Part shown: in pieces, positions 33,738 to 42,586 of the stretch
How the letters are laid out: each line of letters begins with the position of its first letter
Numbering within the stretch: position 1 is the stretch's first letter
DNA from: an uncultured Caproiciproducens sp.
GTDB lineage: Bacteria > Bacillota > Clostridia > Oscillospirales > Acutalibacteraceae
Direction: 5' to 3'
Length of the DNA: 64,000 bases
NCBI RefSeq assembly: GCF_963664915.1
Contig: NZ_OY761810.1
Span: 2,866,661-2,930,660 of the forward strand
Program-made: the position numbers and the translations under genes
Notes under the pieces: generated by a model
Told to the model about the DNA's origin: nothing
What the model saw: only the letters and a program-made list of their open reading frames with translations
The model's database searches: none

Positions 33738-34382
33738 ATGTATCCAATTTCTGAACAGTATCTGCATTCCCCGTGCGAAATCAAAACACTTTCCAATGAA
33801 TTGCTTACCACAGGAATAATAGGCGACATTTTGAACGGATCCGTACAAATTTCAAATAACTTTGATATAATGCCGATCCTTCACTGCAACATGCAGGTAA
33901 AAATCAATATTTACAATCATTCTTTAGGATTCAAAGTGTTAATCGGAAAGGTTTTTCTATCTACTACGGAAATGATGCAAATTACGGACATACAAAGCCT
34001 GGCCGACTTTGAACGAAGAAGCTTTTTCCGTCTTAAGATCAATATACCAACACAGGCTACTTTTCTTCAGGACGATTCGTCGTCTGACGAAGAATCGAAA
34101 GTGTTTGATCTTACCGTGACGGATTTAAGTTTGAGCGGTTTGTTCATCACTACCAGAGAATATCTTGATATCGGCCAGTCTTTTATTCTATCGCTTAAGC
34201 TTTATGAAATGGATATTTCATTTTGCTGTCAGGTTCAGCGAATTAATCCGGTCGATTTTTCCCTGAACGGTTACGGCTGTTCGTTTCTTGATAATTCAAC
34301 CCGCCAGTTTGATCTTCTGTGTAAATTTATTTTTGAAAAACAACGGGAGCAAATTAAGATCTTACGTGAAGAAAAGCCTTGA
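33738..34382 (+). CDS. PilZ-domain c-di-GMP receptor, YcgR-like
   Basis: A 214-residue protein with a YcgR-like N-terminal barrel (residues 1-88) and a PilZ domain (about 92-205). The c-di-GMP-binding residues are present: RxxxR at Arg94-Arg98 within ERRSFFRL, and DxSxxG at Asp129, Ser131, Gly134 (TDLSLSGLF). YcgR/DgrA proteins slow the flagellar motor when c-di-GMP is high. Its place between two cheW genes supports a motility role. TTTTGGAGG precedes the ATG at a normal distance. Confidence 0.9.
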   Translation: MYPISEQYLHSPCEIKTLSNELLTTGIIGDILNGSVQISNNFDIMPILHCNMQVKINIYNHSLGFKVLIGKVFLSTTEMMQITDIQSLADFERRSFFRLKINIPTQATFLQDDSSSDEESKVFDLTVTDLSLSGLFITTREYLDIGQSFILSLKLYEMDISFCCQVQRINPVDFSLNGYGCSFLDNSTRQFDLLCKFIFEKQREQIKILREEKP

Positions 34383-34429
34383 CCGCGAAAAAACAATAAT
34401 CTTTTAAATTTGATGATTGGGTGATAAAA

Positions 34430-34942
34430 ATGGAAAACGAAAAAGACTTAGTTTCAACTGAAGAAGAACTTGACACAAATGAAATGAAGGGTAAATATCT
34501 TACTTTTTGGACCGATAAGCAATTATTTGGCGTTCCGATAGCGGATGTGGTTCAAATTATAGGGAAACAGGAAATTACGCCTATTCCCGACTCCCCCGGC
34601 TACGCGAAAGGTGTTATCAACCTGCGGGGTGATATTATCCCCGTCATCGACGTACGGCTCAGATTCAAAAAAGAAGAAGTTGAATATGACGAACACACCT
34701 GTATTATCGTGACCAAAATCGAAGAAAATCATATCGGTTTTATTGTGGACTCTGTTGATGAAGTTACAACCATCAGTGATGAAAATATTTCACCCGCTCC
34801 CAGGATGTCCAAAGATCAAACAAACGCATATTTGACCGGTATCGGCAAAGTCGAAAGCAAGGTTGTGATGCTTTTAGATACCAGTAAAATTCTAAATGAA
34901 AAAGAAATTGAAATTGTCAGCAATGCTGCAAAAATTCAATAA
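34430..34942 (+). CDS. cheW: CheW-type chemotaxis adaptor (second copy)
   Basis: A CheW adaptor of about 170 residues with YLTFWTDKQLFGVPIADVVQ, VINLRGDIIPVIDVRLRF and GFIVDSVDEVTTI. The N-terminal tail is acidic, unlike the basic tail of the first copy. The ATG at 34430 follows GGGTGA by five bases; the GTG at 34421 is part of that site. It lies 25 bases before a chemoreceptor gene and is likely co-expressed with it. Confidence 0.93.
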   Translation: MENEKDLVSTEEELDTNEMKGKYLTFWTDKQLFGVPIADVVQIIGKQEITPIPDSPGYAKGVINLRGDIIPVIDVRLRFKKEEVEYDEHTCIIVTKIEENHIGFIVDSVDEVTTISDENISPAPRMSKDQTNAYLTGIGKVESKVVMLLDTSKILNEKEIEIVSNAAKIQ

Positions 34943-34967
34943 ATACATATAAGGGGAACTGTAAAGA

Positions 34968-36296
34968 ATGCAAAGGGATAATGTAAAACTTCCGGGAAAA
35001 TTGATGCTTTCATTCATTGGAATCTCGATTCTATCTATCATATGCAGCGGGGCCGCGGTTTATCTGTACCTCAAATTCAGTATTTTCGCCCCGTTTGCTA
35101 TTATACTAATCTTGGCAGCATGTGCCATTTCATTGATTGTCGCGAGGTTAACTTCGGTTAAAATTTACCGTCCAATTCAAGAAATAGCAAAAGCAGCCGA
35201 ACAAATGGCGCTGGGAAATTTGGAAGTATCAGTTGAGTATGAGTCAAAAAGCGAAATCGGGCAGCTGGCGAAAGCATTTTCCAGTACGATTACCAGACTG
35301 AAAGAATACATGAATGAGATTACAAGTGTGTTAAGTTCGATGGCAGACGGTAATTTTAATATTGAAATCACACAAAATTACCAAGGTAATTTTGTGGCAA
35401 TCAAAACGGCGCTTGAAAATATTTCGTCCAAGCTGAATTCATATTTGACTCAGATTGATCGTTCCACCGACCAAGTGGCAGTCGGTTCGACTCAGGTTGC
35501 AAGTGCAGCCCAGGCTTTGGCACAGGGGGCAACCGAACAGGCAAGCTCTATTCAAGAGCTGTCCGCTTCCATTACTGAGATTTCAGAGCAGGTAAATAGC
35601 AACGCAACGAATTCCGCCGAAGCGAACAGAGCATCTACCGATGCAGAGAATAAAATTCAAAGCGTCTCCGATGAAATGAATAGAATGCTGCAGGCGATGA
35701 GCGAAATCAGCGAGTCATCCACAAAAATCAGTAACATTATTAAAACAATTGATGATATTGCGCGTCAGACAAATATTCTGGCGTTGAACGCAGCAGTGGA
35801 AGCTGCGAGAGCCGGAGCCGCCGGAAAAGGCTTTGCGGTGGTAGCAGACGAAGTAAGGAATCTGGCAAGTAAAAGTGCGGAAGCCGCCAAAGACACCACT
35901 GCATTGATTGAAAATTCCCTTCTGGCCGTGGAAAAAGGCAAAAAAATTACAGATGCCACTGCTGTAACACTGAATGATGTCATTAAGGCAACATTAAAAT
36001 CAGCCAACCTGATCACCAGCATTTCAGAGGCTTCCAACGCGCAGGCAACCGCCATCAGTCAGGTCACATTAGGCGTGGAGCAGATTTCGGCTGTCGTTCA
36101 GACCAATTCCGCAACCGCAGAACAAAGCGCTGCCTCGAGTCAGGAAATGTCAAATCACGCACAGGCGCTGAAATCGCTTCTCAGCAATTTTAATATAAAG
36201 TCCGACATTGAAAGCGATGTTTCAAGATATTCAGACACAAGTTTTGCTGCACCAGATATTGCTGTCGGGCAAAACTTTTCTTCATCTAAATATTAA
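34968..36296 (+). CDS. Methyl-accepting chemotaxis protein without an external sensor domain
   Basis: A 442-residue receptor. Two membrane segments (about 12-33 and 38-60) are joined by a turn of only a few residues, so there is no periplasmic-type sensing domain. A HAMP-like region (about 61-115) and a second HAMP-like stretch lead to the signalling domain with [20 protein letters not shown]. The C-terminus ends in NFSSSKY, like the SRSSKY end of the Cache receptor. Such receptors may sense membrane or intracellular cues. Last gene of the unit before a strong terminator. Confidence 0.92.
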   Translation: MQRDNVKLPGKLMLSFIGISILSIICSGAAVYLYLKFSIFAPFAIILILAACAISLIVARLTSVKIYRPIQEIAKAAEQMALGNLEVSVEYESKSEIGQLAKAFSSTITRLKEYMNEITSVLSSMADGNFNIEITQNYQGNFVAIKTALENISSKLNSYLTQIDRSTDQVAVGSTQVASAAQALAQGATEQASSIQELSASITEISEQVNSNATNSAEANRASTDAENKIQSVSDEMNRMLQAMSEISESSTKISNIIKTIDDIARQTNILALNAAVEAARAGAAGKGFAVVADEVRNLASKSAEAAKDTTALIENSLLAVEKGKKITDATAVTLNDVIKATLKSANLITSISEASNAQATAISQVTLGVEQISAVVQTNSATAEQSAASSQEMSNHAQALKSLLSNFNIKSDIESDVSRYSDTSFAAPDIAVGQNFSSSKY

Positions 36297-36306
36297 TTTT
36301 AAACTT

Positions 36307-36351
36307 ACAGGGATGGAATAAGACCTCGGTCTTATTCCATCCCTGTTTTTT
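36307..36351. terminator. Strong terminator after the chemoreceptor gene
   Basis: An 18-bp perfect stem (36307-36324 with 36329-36346), a CTCG loop, and a six-T run on the plus strand. It also lies 15 bases beyond the stop of the convergent HD-GYP gene. Confidence 0.9.
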
Positions 36352-36365
36352 CGTTTCAATGATAA

Positions 36366-37472
36366 TCAGTCGTCGTTTGTCGTAACACTGCAAATATCTT
36401 CTATTACGATATTTTGCACGTCGCGCTGCATACACAAATCAAGCAGGACCTCCGGCTTGTTGAAAAGGCGAATGATCGGGCGGGAAGGATTATAATCATT
36501 TTGCTTTACGATAATCGCCATTTCGCCATTGCTGAGCTTGACACAGGAACCAATCGGATAGGGAGCGACCTTGTTTAAAAACGCTCTCACAATCGCGAGA
36601 TCAAACGCTATGCCGCTTGAGCCCATAATATATTCAATCGCTTCCGACGGAGCCGACGGTTTTCTGTACGGCCTGATTGAAGTCAAAGCATCGTAAACGT
36701 CAGCAACTGAAATAATTCTTCCAAATAAAGGAATATCATCACCGGAAAGCCCGCTGGGGTAGCCTGTCCCATCGTACTTTTCATGGTGTGTAAGGACACC
36801 GGCGCATATCGTATCATTCGCCAGATGATGCTTAATAAAAAATTCCGCCCCCTTCGCAGGGTGCTGTTTTACAATATTGAATTCTTCTTCCGTCAGCTTG
36901 GACGGTTTTGCAATGATGGATATGGGAACCGACATTTTACCGATATCATGCAGAAGAGCACATAATCCAAGGTCATACAAATCCTGTGTTTTTAATCCAA
37001 GTTCCAACCCAATCGCGATTGAAAGAATGGAAACTCCCAAAGAATGATTGTATGTATAGTCATCATAGAGTTTCAGATTTGCAATACTGATCTTCGCTTC
37101 CACATTACATTTTAATGAGTTGACAAGTTTTTTTGAAATGTTCATCGTCTGGTTGATACTGCTTACATTAATTTTTTGAGCTACCTGATTAAACATGTCA
37201 TACACCTGGTGGATATTTGTAATAGCTTCCTGCCTCAATTCTCTTTTAACCGGCTGTCGGACATGCGTCTTAATTACAATTCTTTCTTTATCCTGTTTGG
37301 TTTGAATATAGGCGCCAAGGATGTCGAACTCATGAAGCTTTTCAATATATGCCTGTGTTAAAATCTGCCCGCATCTCAACATAATGATTTTTGATGTGAT
37401 GCTGTTAAACAGATAAATATCTCTGTCTAATATCATTCCCGCTTTTAATTTATCGATTGGAACAAAAGTCAT
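36366..37472 (-). CDS. HD-GYP domain c-di-GMP phosphodiesterase
   Basis: A 368-residue protein. A DUF3391-like N-terminal region (MTFVPIDKLKAGMILDRDI) is followed by an HD-GYP domain at about 150-310, with LLHDIGKMSVP, LTHHEKYDGTGYP (the GYP motif) and VADVYDALTSIRPYR. All expected metal-binding His and Asp residues are visible. HD-GYP enzymes hydrolyse c-di-GMP, which suits the PilZ receptor gene nearby. A short C-terminal domain (about 320-368) resembles the usual trailing region. It is a single-gene unit with a sigma-D-like site upstream. Confidence 0.93.
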   Translation of the reverse strand: MTFVPIDKLKAGMILDRDIYLFNSITSKIIMLRCGQILTQAYIEKLHEFDILGAYIQTKQDKERIVIKTHVRQPVKRELRQEAITNIHQVYDMFNQVAQKINVSSINQTMNISKKLVNSLKCNVEAKISIANLKLYDDYTYNHSLGVSILSIAIGLELGLKTQDLYDLGLCALLHDIGKMSVPISIIAKPSKLTEEEFNIVKQHPAKGAEFFIKHHLANDTICAGVLTHHEKYDGTGYPSGLSGDDIPLFGRIISVADVYDALTSIRPYRKPSAPSEAIEYIMGSSGIAFDLAIVRAFLNKVAPYPIGSCVKLSNGEMAIIVKQNDYNPSRPIIRLFNKPEVLLDLCMQRDVQNIVIEDICSVTTNDD

Positions 37473-37543
37473 ATCTCATACCATCCCCTTTTATTCAAAC
37501 TTAAATTCGTATCAATATTTTATATCATAACATATTACAATAT

Positions 37544-37570
37544 ATATCGTCAAAATAAATTGCATCATTA
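37544..37570 (-). promoter_or_regulatory. Sigma-D-like promoter of the HD-GYP gene
   Basis: On the minus strand TAAT (37567-37570), 15 bases, GACGATAT (37544-37551), 72 bases before the start codon. Confidence 0.45.
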
Positions 37571-37601
37571 TAGATAATTTTATGATTTTAATCCCTTTCA
37601 C

Positions 37602-37629
37602 TAAATTTTTTGTGTTCGCCGTACGATAT
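37602..37629 (+). promoter_or_regulatory. Sigma-D-like promoter of fliD-fliS
   Basis: TAAA (37602-37605), 16 bases, TACGATAT (37622-37629), 53 bases before the fliD start. Lies back to back with the HD-GYP promoter. Confidence 0.5.
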
Positions 37630-37681
37630 ATAAAGCAAATAGATTTATTCGGAAGACATTTTATCTGTCAGGAGGTAAGTC

Positions 37682-40405
37682 ATGATTAGTACAACATCAT
37701 CCAGTATTGCATCTTCTTTAAATGCAACTTCAACTTCATCGAAACGCCTGAGCGGTTTGGTTTCCGGGTTGGACACGGATACCCTCGTGAAACAGCTGAC
37801 TATGGGGACTCAGAATAAAATTGACAAGCAGTCGCAGAATAAGCAGATCGCCTTATGGAGGCAGCAGTCCTACAGAGAGGTCACAACGGCGCTGCAGGAA
37901 TTTCAAACGAAATATTTTTCATCCTCCACAAGCAGCTCCAGTATTCTGAATGCAAGCTTTTTTAATTCAACGTCCATTAAAAATACTTCTTCCTTTCTGA
38001 ATGTCAGCGGAAGCGCAAGCACCGCTAAAAATATGGTTGTGACCGGTATTTCGCAGCTCGCGAAGCAGGCCGGTTTTTCTTCCAAATATAGAGTGTCCAA
38101 TGATATGATTTCCGGTGTCGTCAAAGATATTTGGTCACCAAGCAACGTGGCAGGAAGCAAAATTACGGTCAATTATGACGGCAAGGACTATGAAGTTGAC
38201 CTTGCCGGCGATTTTACTTTCAACAAAGGCGACGACATCAGCAAAATCACGGATGCCCTGAACGAAAAAATAGAAACAACCACGGGTCTTGCCGGAAATG
38301 TTAAATTTGGTTATTCTGACGGAAAAGTCACATTAACAAAAACAGGCACTTCGACTGCCGATATTAAAATTACAAGCGGAAGCACAAAGCTGCTTTCCGG
38401 GTTAGGGCTGTCTACCGTAACGCCAAACGGAAATATCTTGGAGGGCGGCGCGACAAATACAGACGACTTATTTAAAAACACACTGACCGCCGATTCTACA
38501 TTGGACGTTAAAATCAATGGCAGCACCTATACGCTCAGCATTCCCGCCAACACAGAAATTTCTGCCGACACTACGCTGGGCACTAAAAGTGTGCAGGCAG
38601 TGCTGGATGAAGCGATCCGTTCCAACACTGATTTAAGCGGCAAACTGAAGGTAACAGTCGGCGCTGACGGCGCCGTATCCTTTACCAAGGCGGACGGCAC
38701 CACGGATGGCTTAAGCATCACCGGAGGAAGCCAGAACCTGCTTCAGGGTCTTGGACTGAAGCAAACGGACGGCTCCATTACCACTTCCGGCACGTATAAC
38801 CGTGAAAAGCTGGTAAGCAGCTATCTGGGGGATTCTCTTGCCGGTTCCACCCTGACAGTCAGTCTTGACGGAGTCGATAAATATATTACCTTTAAAGAAA
38901 GTGACAAGAATACAGCAGATGGTTATTCCACGCCCGAAAAATTAGCTGCCTACATACAGAAAGGCCTTACGGCAGCGTACGGCAAAGTTGTTTCCGGCAA
39001 AGACGCTTCCGGTAATGACATCTCCGGCCAAGACAAAGTTAAGGTTGAGTTTACAAACGGCATGCTATCCTTCACATCGCCAGTCGCTGCTTCCGTTATT
39101 TCGATTGAATCCAGCGATGCATCCGGAGTTCTAGGAAAGAACGGGGCGTTGGGTATTTACGCAGGGGAAACAAACCGCATTAATACCAGTAAGGACCTTA
39201 AGGATATTCAGGAGAATCTGAGCAGCGCAAATACGCTTACGGAATCCTCCTCTGACGGTACATACGGTATTACCATCAATGATAAAACCTTCACCTTTAA
39301 AAAAACGGATACGATTGATACCATTATGAAAACAATCAATAATGACTCACAAGCCAACGTAACCGTCGCATATTCAACCATCAACAATACATTCAGCGTA
39401 ACCGCCAAGAACGGCGGCAGCGGCAGCCGGGTGGACATTGCAAACGTCGGCACCGGAAATCTTGCCACTGTCCTGTTTGGAACCGTACCGACCAAAGACG
39501 CCAGCGGCAACTACATAGAAAATGCAGATGCATACAGTCTGCAAAAGCCGCAGGATGCAAAGATGACGGTAAGCTTCGACGGCAATGCGGCAAACGCGAT
39601 TGAAATTGTCAGAACTGAAAACAAGTTCACGCTTGACGGCGTTGATTTCGAGCTTCTGTCCCAAACGGACGGCACGGTCTCAAGCAGCACCCCAATTAAA
39701 TTTTCAGTAGATAACAAAACGGATGACCTGTACACGAAAATCAAGGACTTTGTTGACGATTACAACGCGATTATTAAGCTGACAAACGATAAAGTAAGCG
39801 AGCGCAAAGACACAGATGCGACTTATGCCCCTCTGACGGACTCACAGAAAGCAGATATGAGCGAAACCGAAATTACAAACTGGGAAGCAAAGGCAAAGAA
39901 GGGCCTTCTGCAGGGGGATTCTATTCTGAACACCCTGAGCCTTGATCTGCGCAAATCCATGACGGATCAGGTTGCCTCCATGAAGACCGCCCTTTACCAG
40001 ATCGGCATCGCTACCAAGGCAAACGATTATTCCGCCAACGGTCAGCTTACTATTGATGAGGATAAACTGAAAGATGCCTTGACCAACGATCCGGACAAAG
40101 TTGCCTCGCTGTTCACCAGTGAAGACGGAATTGCAAGCCGGATGCAGGACGTCATCAATAAAAACATCAAGACCTATGGCGGCGACGGAATTTTGATTGA
40201 AAAGGCCGGTATTGCCAACAGCACTACCGTTGACGACAGTGCTCTGACAAAAACCGTTACGGACTGTAATACAAAGATCAAGGAATTAAAAGCATTGCTT
40301 GAAACGCAGCAAGAGCAATATTATGCTAAATTCACTAAGTTGGAACAGTATTTAAGCACTATGAATTCACAATCCTCCCTGTTTACAACAACTGCTTCAA
40401 GCTGA
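37682..40405 (+). CDS. fliD: Flagellar hook-associated protein 2 (filament cap) FliD, long form
   Basis: A 907-residue FliD, against about 450-700 in most species. The N-terminal domain has RLSGLVSGLDTDTLVKQLT, and the C-terminal domain (about 675-900) has a long coiled coil ending LSTMNSQSSLF. The extra length is in the exposed middle. At least three repeats of about 90-110 residues begin near 155, 260 and 385, each with a strand such as ITVNYDGKDYEV or LTVSLDGVDKYI, a helix, and an SGLGL-type end. A shorter unit near 515 resembles the flagellin IN motif. FliD caps the filament and aids flagellin folding. Confidence 0.92.
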   Translation: MISTTSSSIASSLNATSTSSKRLSGLVSGLDTDTLVKQLTMGTQNKIDKQSQNKQIALWRQQSYREVTTALQEFQTKYFSSSTSSSSILNASFFNSTSIKNTSSFLNVSGSASTAKNMVVTGISQLAKQAGFSSKYRVSNDMISGVVKDIWSPSNVAGSKITVNYDGKDYEVDLAGDFTFNKGDDISKITDALNEKIETTTGLAGNVKFGYSDGKVTLTKTGTSTADIKITSGSTKLLSGLGLSTVTPNGNILEGGATNTDDLFKNTLTADSTLDVKINGSTYTLSIPANTEISADTTLGTKSVQAVLDEAIRSNTDLSGKLKVTVGADGAVSFTKADGTTDGLSITGGSQNLLQGLGLKQTDGSITTSGTYNREKLVSSYLGDSLAGSTLTVSLDGVDKYITFKESDKNTADGYSTPEKLAAYIQKGLTAAYGKVVSGKDASGNDISGQDKVKVEFTNGMLSFTSPVAASVISIESSDASGVLGKNGALGIYAGETNRINTSKDLKDIQENLSSANTLTESSSDGTYGITINDKTFTFKKTDTIDTIMKTINNDSQANVTVAYSTINNTFSVTAKNGGSGSRVDIANVGTGNLATVLFGTVPTKDASGNYIENADAYSLQKPQDAKMTVSFDGNAANAIEIVRTENKFTLDGVDFELLSQTDGTVSSSTPIKFSVDNKTDDLYTKIKDFVDDYNAIIKLTNDKVSERKDTDATYAPLTDSQKADMSETEITNWEAKAKKGLLQGDSILNTLSLDLRKSMTDQVASMKTALYQIGIATKANDYSANGQLTIDEDKLKDALTNDPDKVASLFTSEDGIASRMQDVINKNIKTYGGDGILIEKAGIANSTTVDDSALTKTVTDCNTKIKELKALLETQQEQYYAKFTKLEQYLSTMNSQSSLFTTTASS

Positions 40406-40442
40406 TAACCTATAAATTTAATCATGCGGGAGGTTTTGAATT

Positions 40443-40820
40443 ATGCCGGTAGATCCGATTATGCAATATAAGCAACAATCCATTAACACAATGTCAAGGG
40501 GTGAACAATTAATCACTCTCCTTAACGAAGCATTAAAGAATCTTCATTACGGCGCGCTCATGCTGAAAGATAAGAATTATGCCACAGCTGAAAAGTGCAC
40601 GGACAAAAGCAAAAAGATTTTCAGTTATCTTTCTTCTGTTTTAGACTGGAATTATGATATCACAAATGATTTATACCAATTATACTATTTCTTTAACCAG
40701 CAGATTATTAAAGCAGAAGTAAAACGTGATGCGGCTATTTTGGACGAACTGGTACCGCTGGTGGAAAACATGAGAGACACGTGGGAAGAAGCTGAAAAGC
40801 TGAGCCATATGAACAAATAG
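40443..40820 (+). CDS. fliS: Flagellin export chaperone FliS
   Basis: A 125-residue helical protein that binds the flagellin C-terminus before export. The N-terminus PIMQYKQQSINTMSRGEQLI and the LYYFFNQQIIKAEVKRD segment match FliS. It follows fliD by 37 bases with GGGAGG upstream of the ATG. The flagellin gene itself is not in the window. Confidence 0.93.
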   Translation: MPVDPIMQYKQQSINTMSRGEQLITLLNEALKNLHYGALMLKDKNYATAEKCTDKSKKIFSYLSSVLDWNYDITNDLYQLYYFFNQQIIKAEVKRDAAILDELVPLVENMRDTWEEAEKLSHMNK

Positions 40821-40861
40821 AAGATAGGGCGTTAAAAATGCCCTGCCTTTGCGGAGGATTT

Positions 40862-41305
40862 ATGTCAGCAGAAAATATGATTGCCTGTCTTGACCAAAAA
40901 GTCATTCTACTCACCCAAATATGGGATTTAACCAAACAAATCGAAATCCGGTGCACTCAGGTCGATATACAATTGGATAACTTCCTTGAACAGCGTGGCG
41001 CCCTCATTAAGCGTGTTAATAAATGCAGCAATCTGATTGCTCATCTGACCAACGATCTCCCCATGGAACAGAAGGAGCGTATGACACAGCTCCTTCAGAT
41101 GAATGTTGCCGAAGAGGGCTGCAACAGCGAAGATGAACTGCTGATACTAAAACTTTCAAAAGATTGTAAGACCATATTGCAAAAAGCAGGTGTACTTGAT
41201 CAATCCGCCCGCAATAAAATACAAGAGCAATGTGAAGTATTAAGAGTAAAAATTAATCAGGAACGCAAGACCGAAGGCAATCAAAACATGTACCGAAATA
41301 TTTAA
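40862..41305 (+). CDS. Helical protein downstream of fliS, probable FlgN/FliT-like chaperone
   Basis: A 147-residue, almost entirely helical protein with no signal or membrane segment. It shows the general features of FlgN/FliT-type export chaperones: small size, long amphipathic helices and a place just after fliS. Sequence motifs are too weak for a firm family call. I chose the ATG at 40862, which follows GCGGAGG by about five bases; the frame is open to 40838. It would serve FlgK, FlgL or FliD if it is such a chaperone. Confidence 0.55.
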   Translation: MSAENMIACLDQKVILLTQIWDLTKQIEIRCTQVDIQLDNFLEQRGALIKRVNKCSNLIAHLTNDLPMEQKERMTQLLQMNVAEEGCNSEDELLILKLSKDCKTILQKAGVLDQSARNKIQEQCEVLRVKINQERKTEGNQNMYRNI

Positions 41306-41319
41306 CCTATGATTATCAT

Positions 41320-41372
41320 TTACAAGTAAAGGCTTTCTTTCAACATCGTTGAAAGAAAGCCTTTACTTGTAA
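41320..41372. terminator. 25-bp inverted-repeat terminator between fliS unit and fla/che operon
   Basis: A perfect 25-bp stem (41320-41344 with 41348-41372) with an ATC loop, between convergent operons. It marks the 3' end of the long minus-strand flagellar operon. Confidence 0.85.
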
Positions 41373-41383
41373 TCAATTCCTGA

Positions 41384-41869
41384 TTAATACGTTTTAATGC
41401 CATTGGAAAAGGATTTAACCACCATTCTGCCGTCATCCGTATAAAAATAAACCGTTCTGCCATAATTTAGCCCCGTATCTTCTGCGTATATCCTAATTTG
41501 CAATTTGCTTAAGGTGTTTTTTACTTCGGCAACATTACGCTGACCAATATTGCCGAAGCTTGAATCATCTGCTACTTCAAACATTTTCGCTCCTCCCGCA
41601 ATTTTTGCTACAATTCTCCTTCGGCTGCAACCCAATTTTTCCATTTGAAGTATCATTTCCGGAATGCAGGTATCGGCGAATCTGAAGGGATTCTCTTTTG
41701 GATTGTTAACGGGGAAGGTCGGTAGCATGATATGCCCCAACCCGCCCACTTTTATCACCGAATCATATAAACAAATGCCAACGCAGGAGCCCAGCGCATA
41801 GGTTACAAGCGAATCCGCACATCTGACGACCTTCATATCCGATATCCCGATTGTAAACACATCACTCAT
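41384..41869 (-). CDS. cheD: Chemoreceptor glutamine deamidase CheD
   Basis: A 161-residue CheD. The catalytic Cys29 (ALGSCVGICLYD) and His46 (GGLGHIMLP) are present, with the conserved AKIAGGAKMF and IGQRNV segments. CheD deamidates receptor glutamines and, in Bacillus, binds CheC to tune adaptation. Its start overlaps the cheC stop as ATGA. It is the last gene of the fla/che operon. Confidence 0.96.
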   Translation of the reverse strand: MSDVFTIGISDMKVVRCADSLVTYALGSCVGICLYDSVIKVGGLGHIMLPTFPVNNPKENPFRFADTCIPEMILQMEKLGCSRRRIVAKIAGGAKMFEVADDSSFGNIGQRNVAEVKNTLSKLQIRIYAEDTGLNYGRTVYFYTDDGRMVVKSFSNGIKTY

Positions 41870-42501
41870 AGTTCAATACCCAATTTCTCCATTAATCTGT
41901 TCAGGGAATCGATGGAAGGCACCAGCAGCATATTTGCCGTGACATCTTTATTTCCACTTAAAAAATCGTCCTCTATGAAGATGATTTTATCCGAAACGGA
42001 ACCCATTTCAATAGCCGGTACACTTAGTAATGCCCCCACCATATCCACTGTGATCGCAGGCACAGTAGTTTTCAGATTCATTGCGGAGAGTGTGCCGATA
42101 GACCCGGTATAGGCGGATATCATAATATTCCCAAGCTCGGATATGGCCGAAAGTTCCATCTCGGATAATCTATCGCAGCTGACATCTTTCGCACCAAGCA
42201 GGGATGTCAGCACGGATTTTGCAAAATCCTGCTCAATGATAAACATCATGATCCCTTCGATGTCGCCCCCCAGCTTTGACAAAATACCAATTACAACATT
42301 TTCCGGGCCGCCCAGCAAATTTGCAGCATCGGTGATATTCAGAATTTTAACAATCGGCGTCGTCATATCCACTTCCGCGTCCAGCATTTTTGACAGCGAA
42401 GTAGCAGCATTTCCGGCACCGATGTTACCAATTTCTTTCAGTACATCAATATGCATTTCATTCAGTTGTTCAAGATTTTGGATGGACATCATAAACTCCA
42501 T
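41866..42501 (-). CDS. cheC: CheY-P phosphatase CheC
   Basis: A 211-residue CheC/CheX/FliY-family phosphatase. Both active-site helices are present: DVLKEIGNIGAGNAATSLS near the N-terminus and AISELGNIMISAYTG in the second half. CheC removes phosphate from CheY and is activated by CheD, whose gene overlaps it. In-frame ATGs at 42501, 42492 and 42489 are possible starts; GGAG lies six bases before 42489. Confidence 0.95.
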   Translation of the reverse strand: MEFMMSIQNLEQLNEMHIDVLKEIGNIGAGNAATSLSKMLDAEVDMTTPIVKILNITDAANLLGGPENVVIGILSKLGGDIEGIMMFIIEQDFAKSVLTSLLGAKDVSCDRLSEMELSAISELGNIMISAYTGSIGTLSAMNLKTTVPAITVDMVGALLSVPAIEMGSVSDKIIFIEDDFLSGNKDVTANMLLVPSIDSLNRLMEKLGIEL

Positions 42502-42586
42502 ACCGCCGCACTTCGGCTGTAAAAAGGGATAAGCATCCAGTTATGCGGTTTTATTTGGAGGTTTATAAAAAACAATCATTTAAAAA

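Noticed and set aside
40838-40861. Longer start for the gene after fliS
   Set aside because: The extra codons include the ribosome-binding site GCGGAGG that serves the ATG at 40862.
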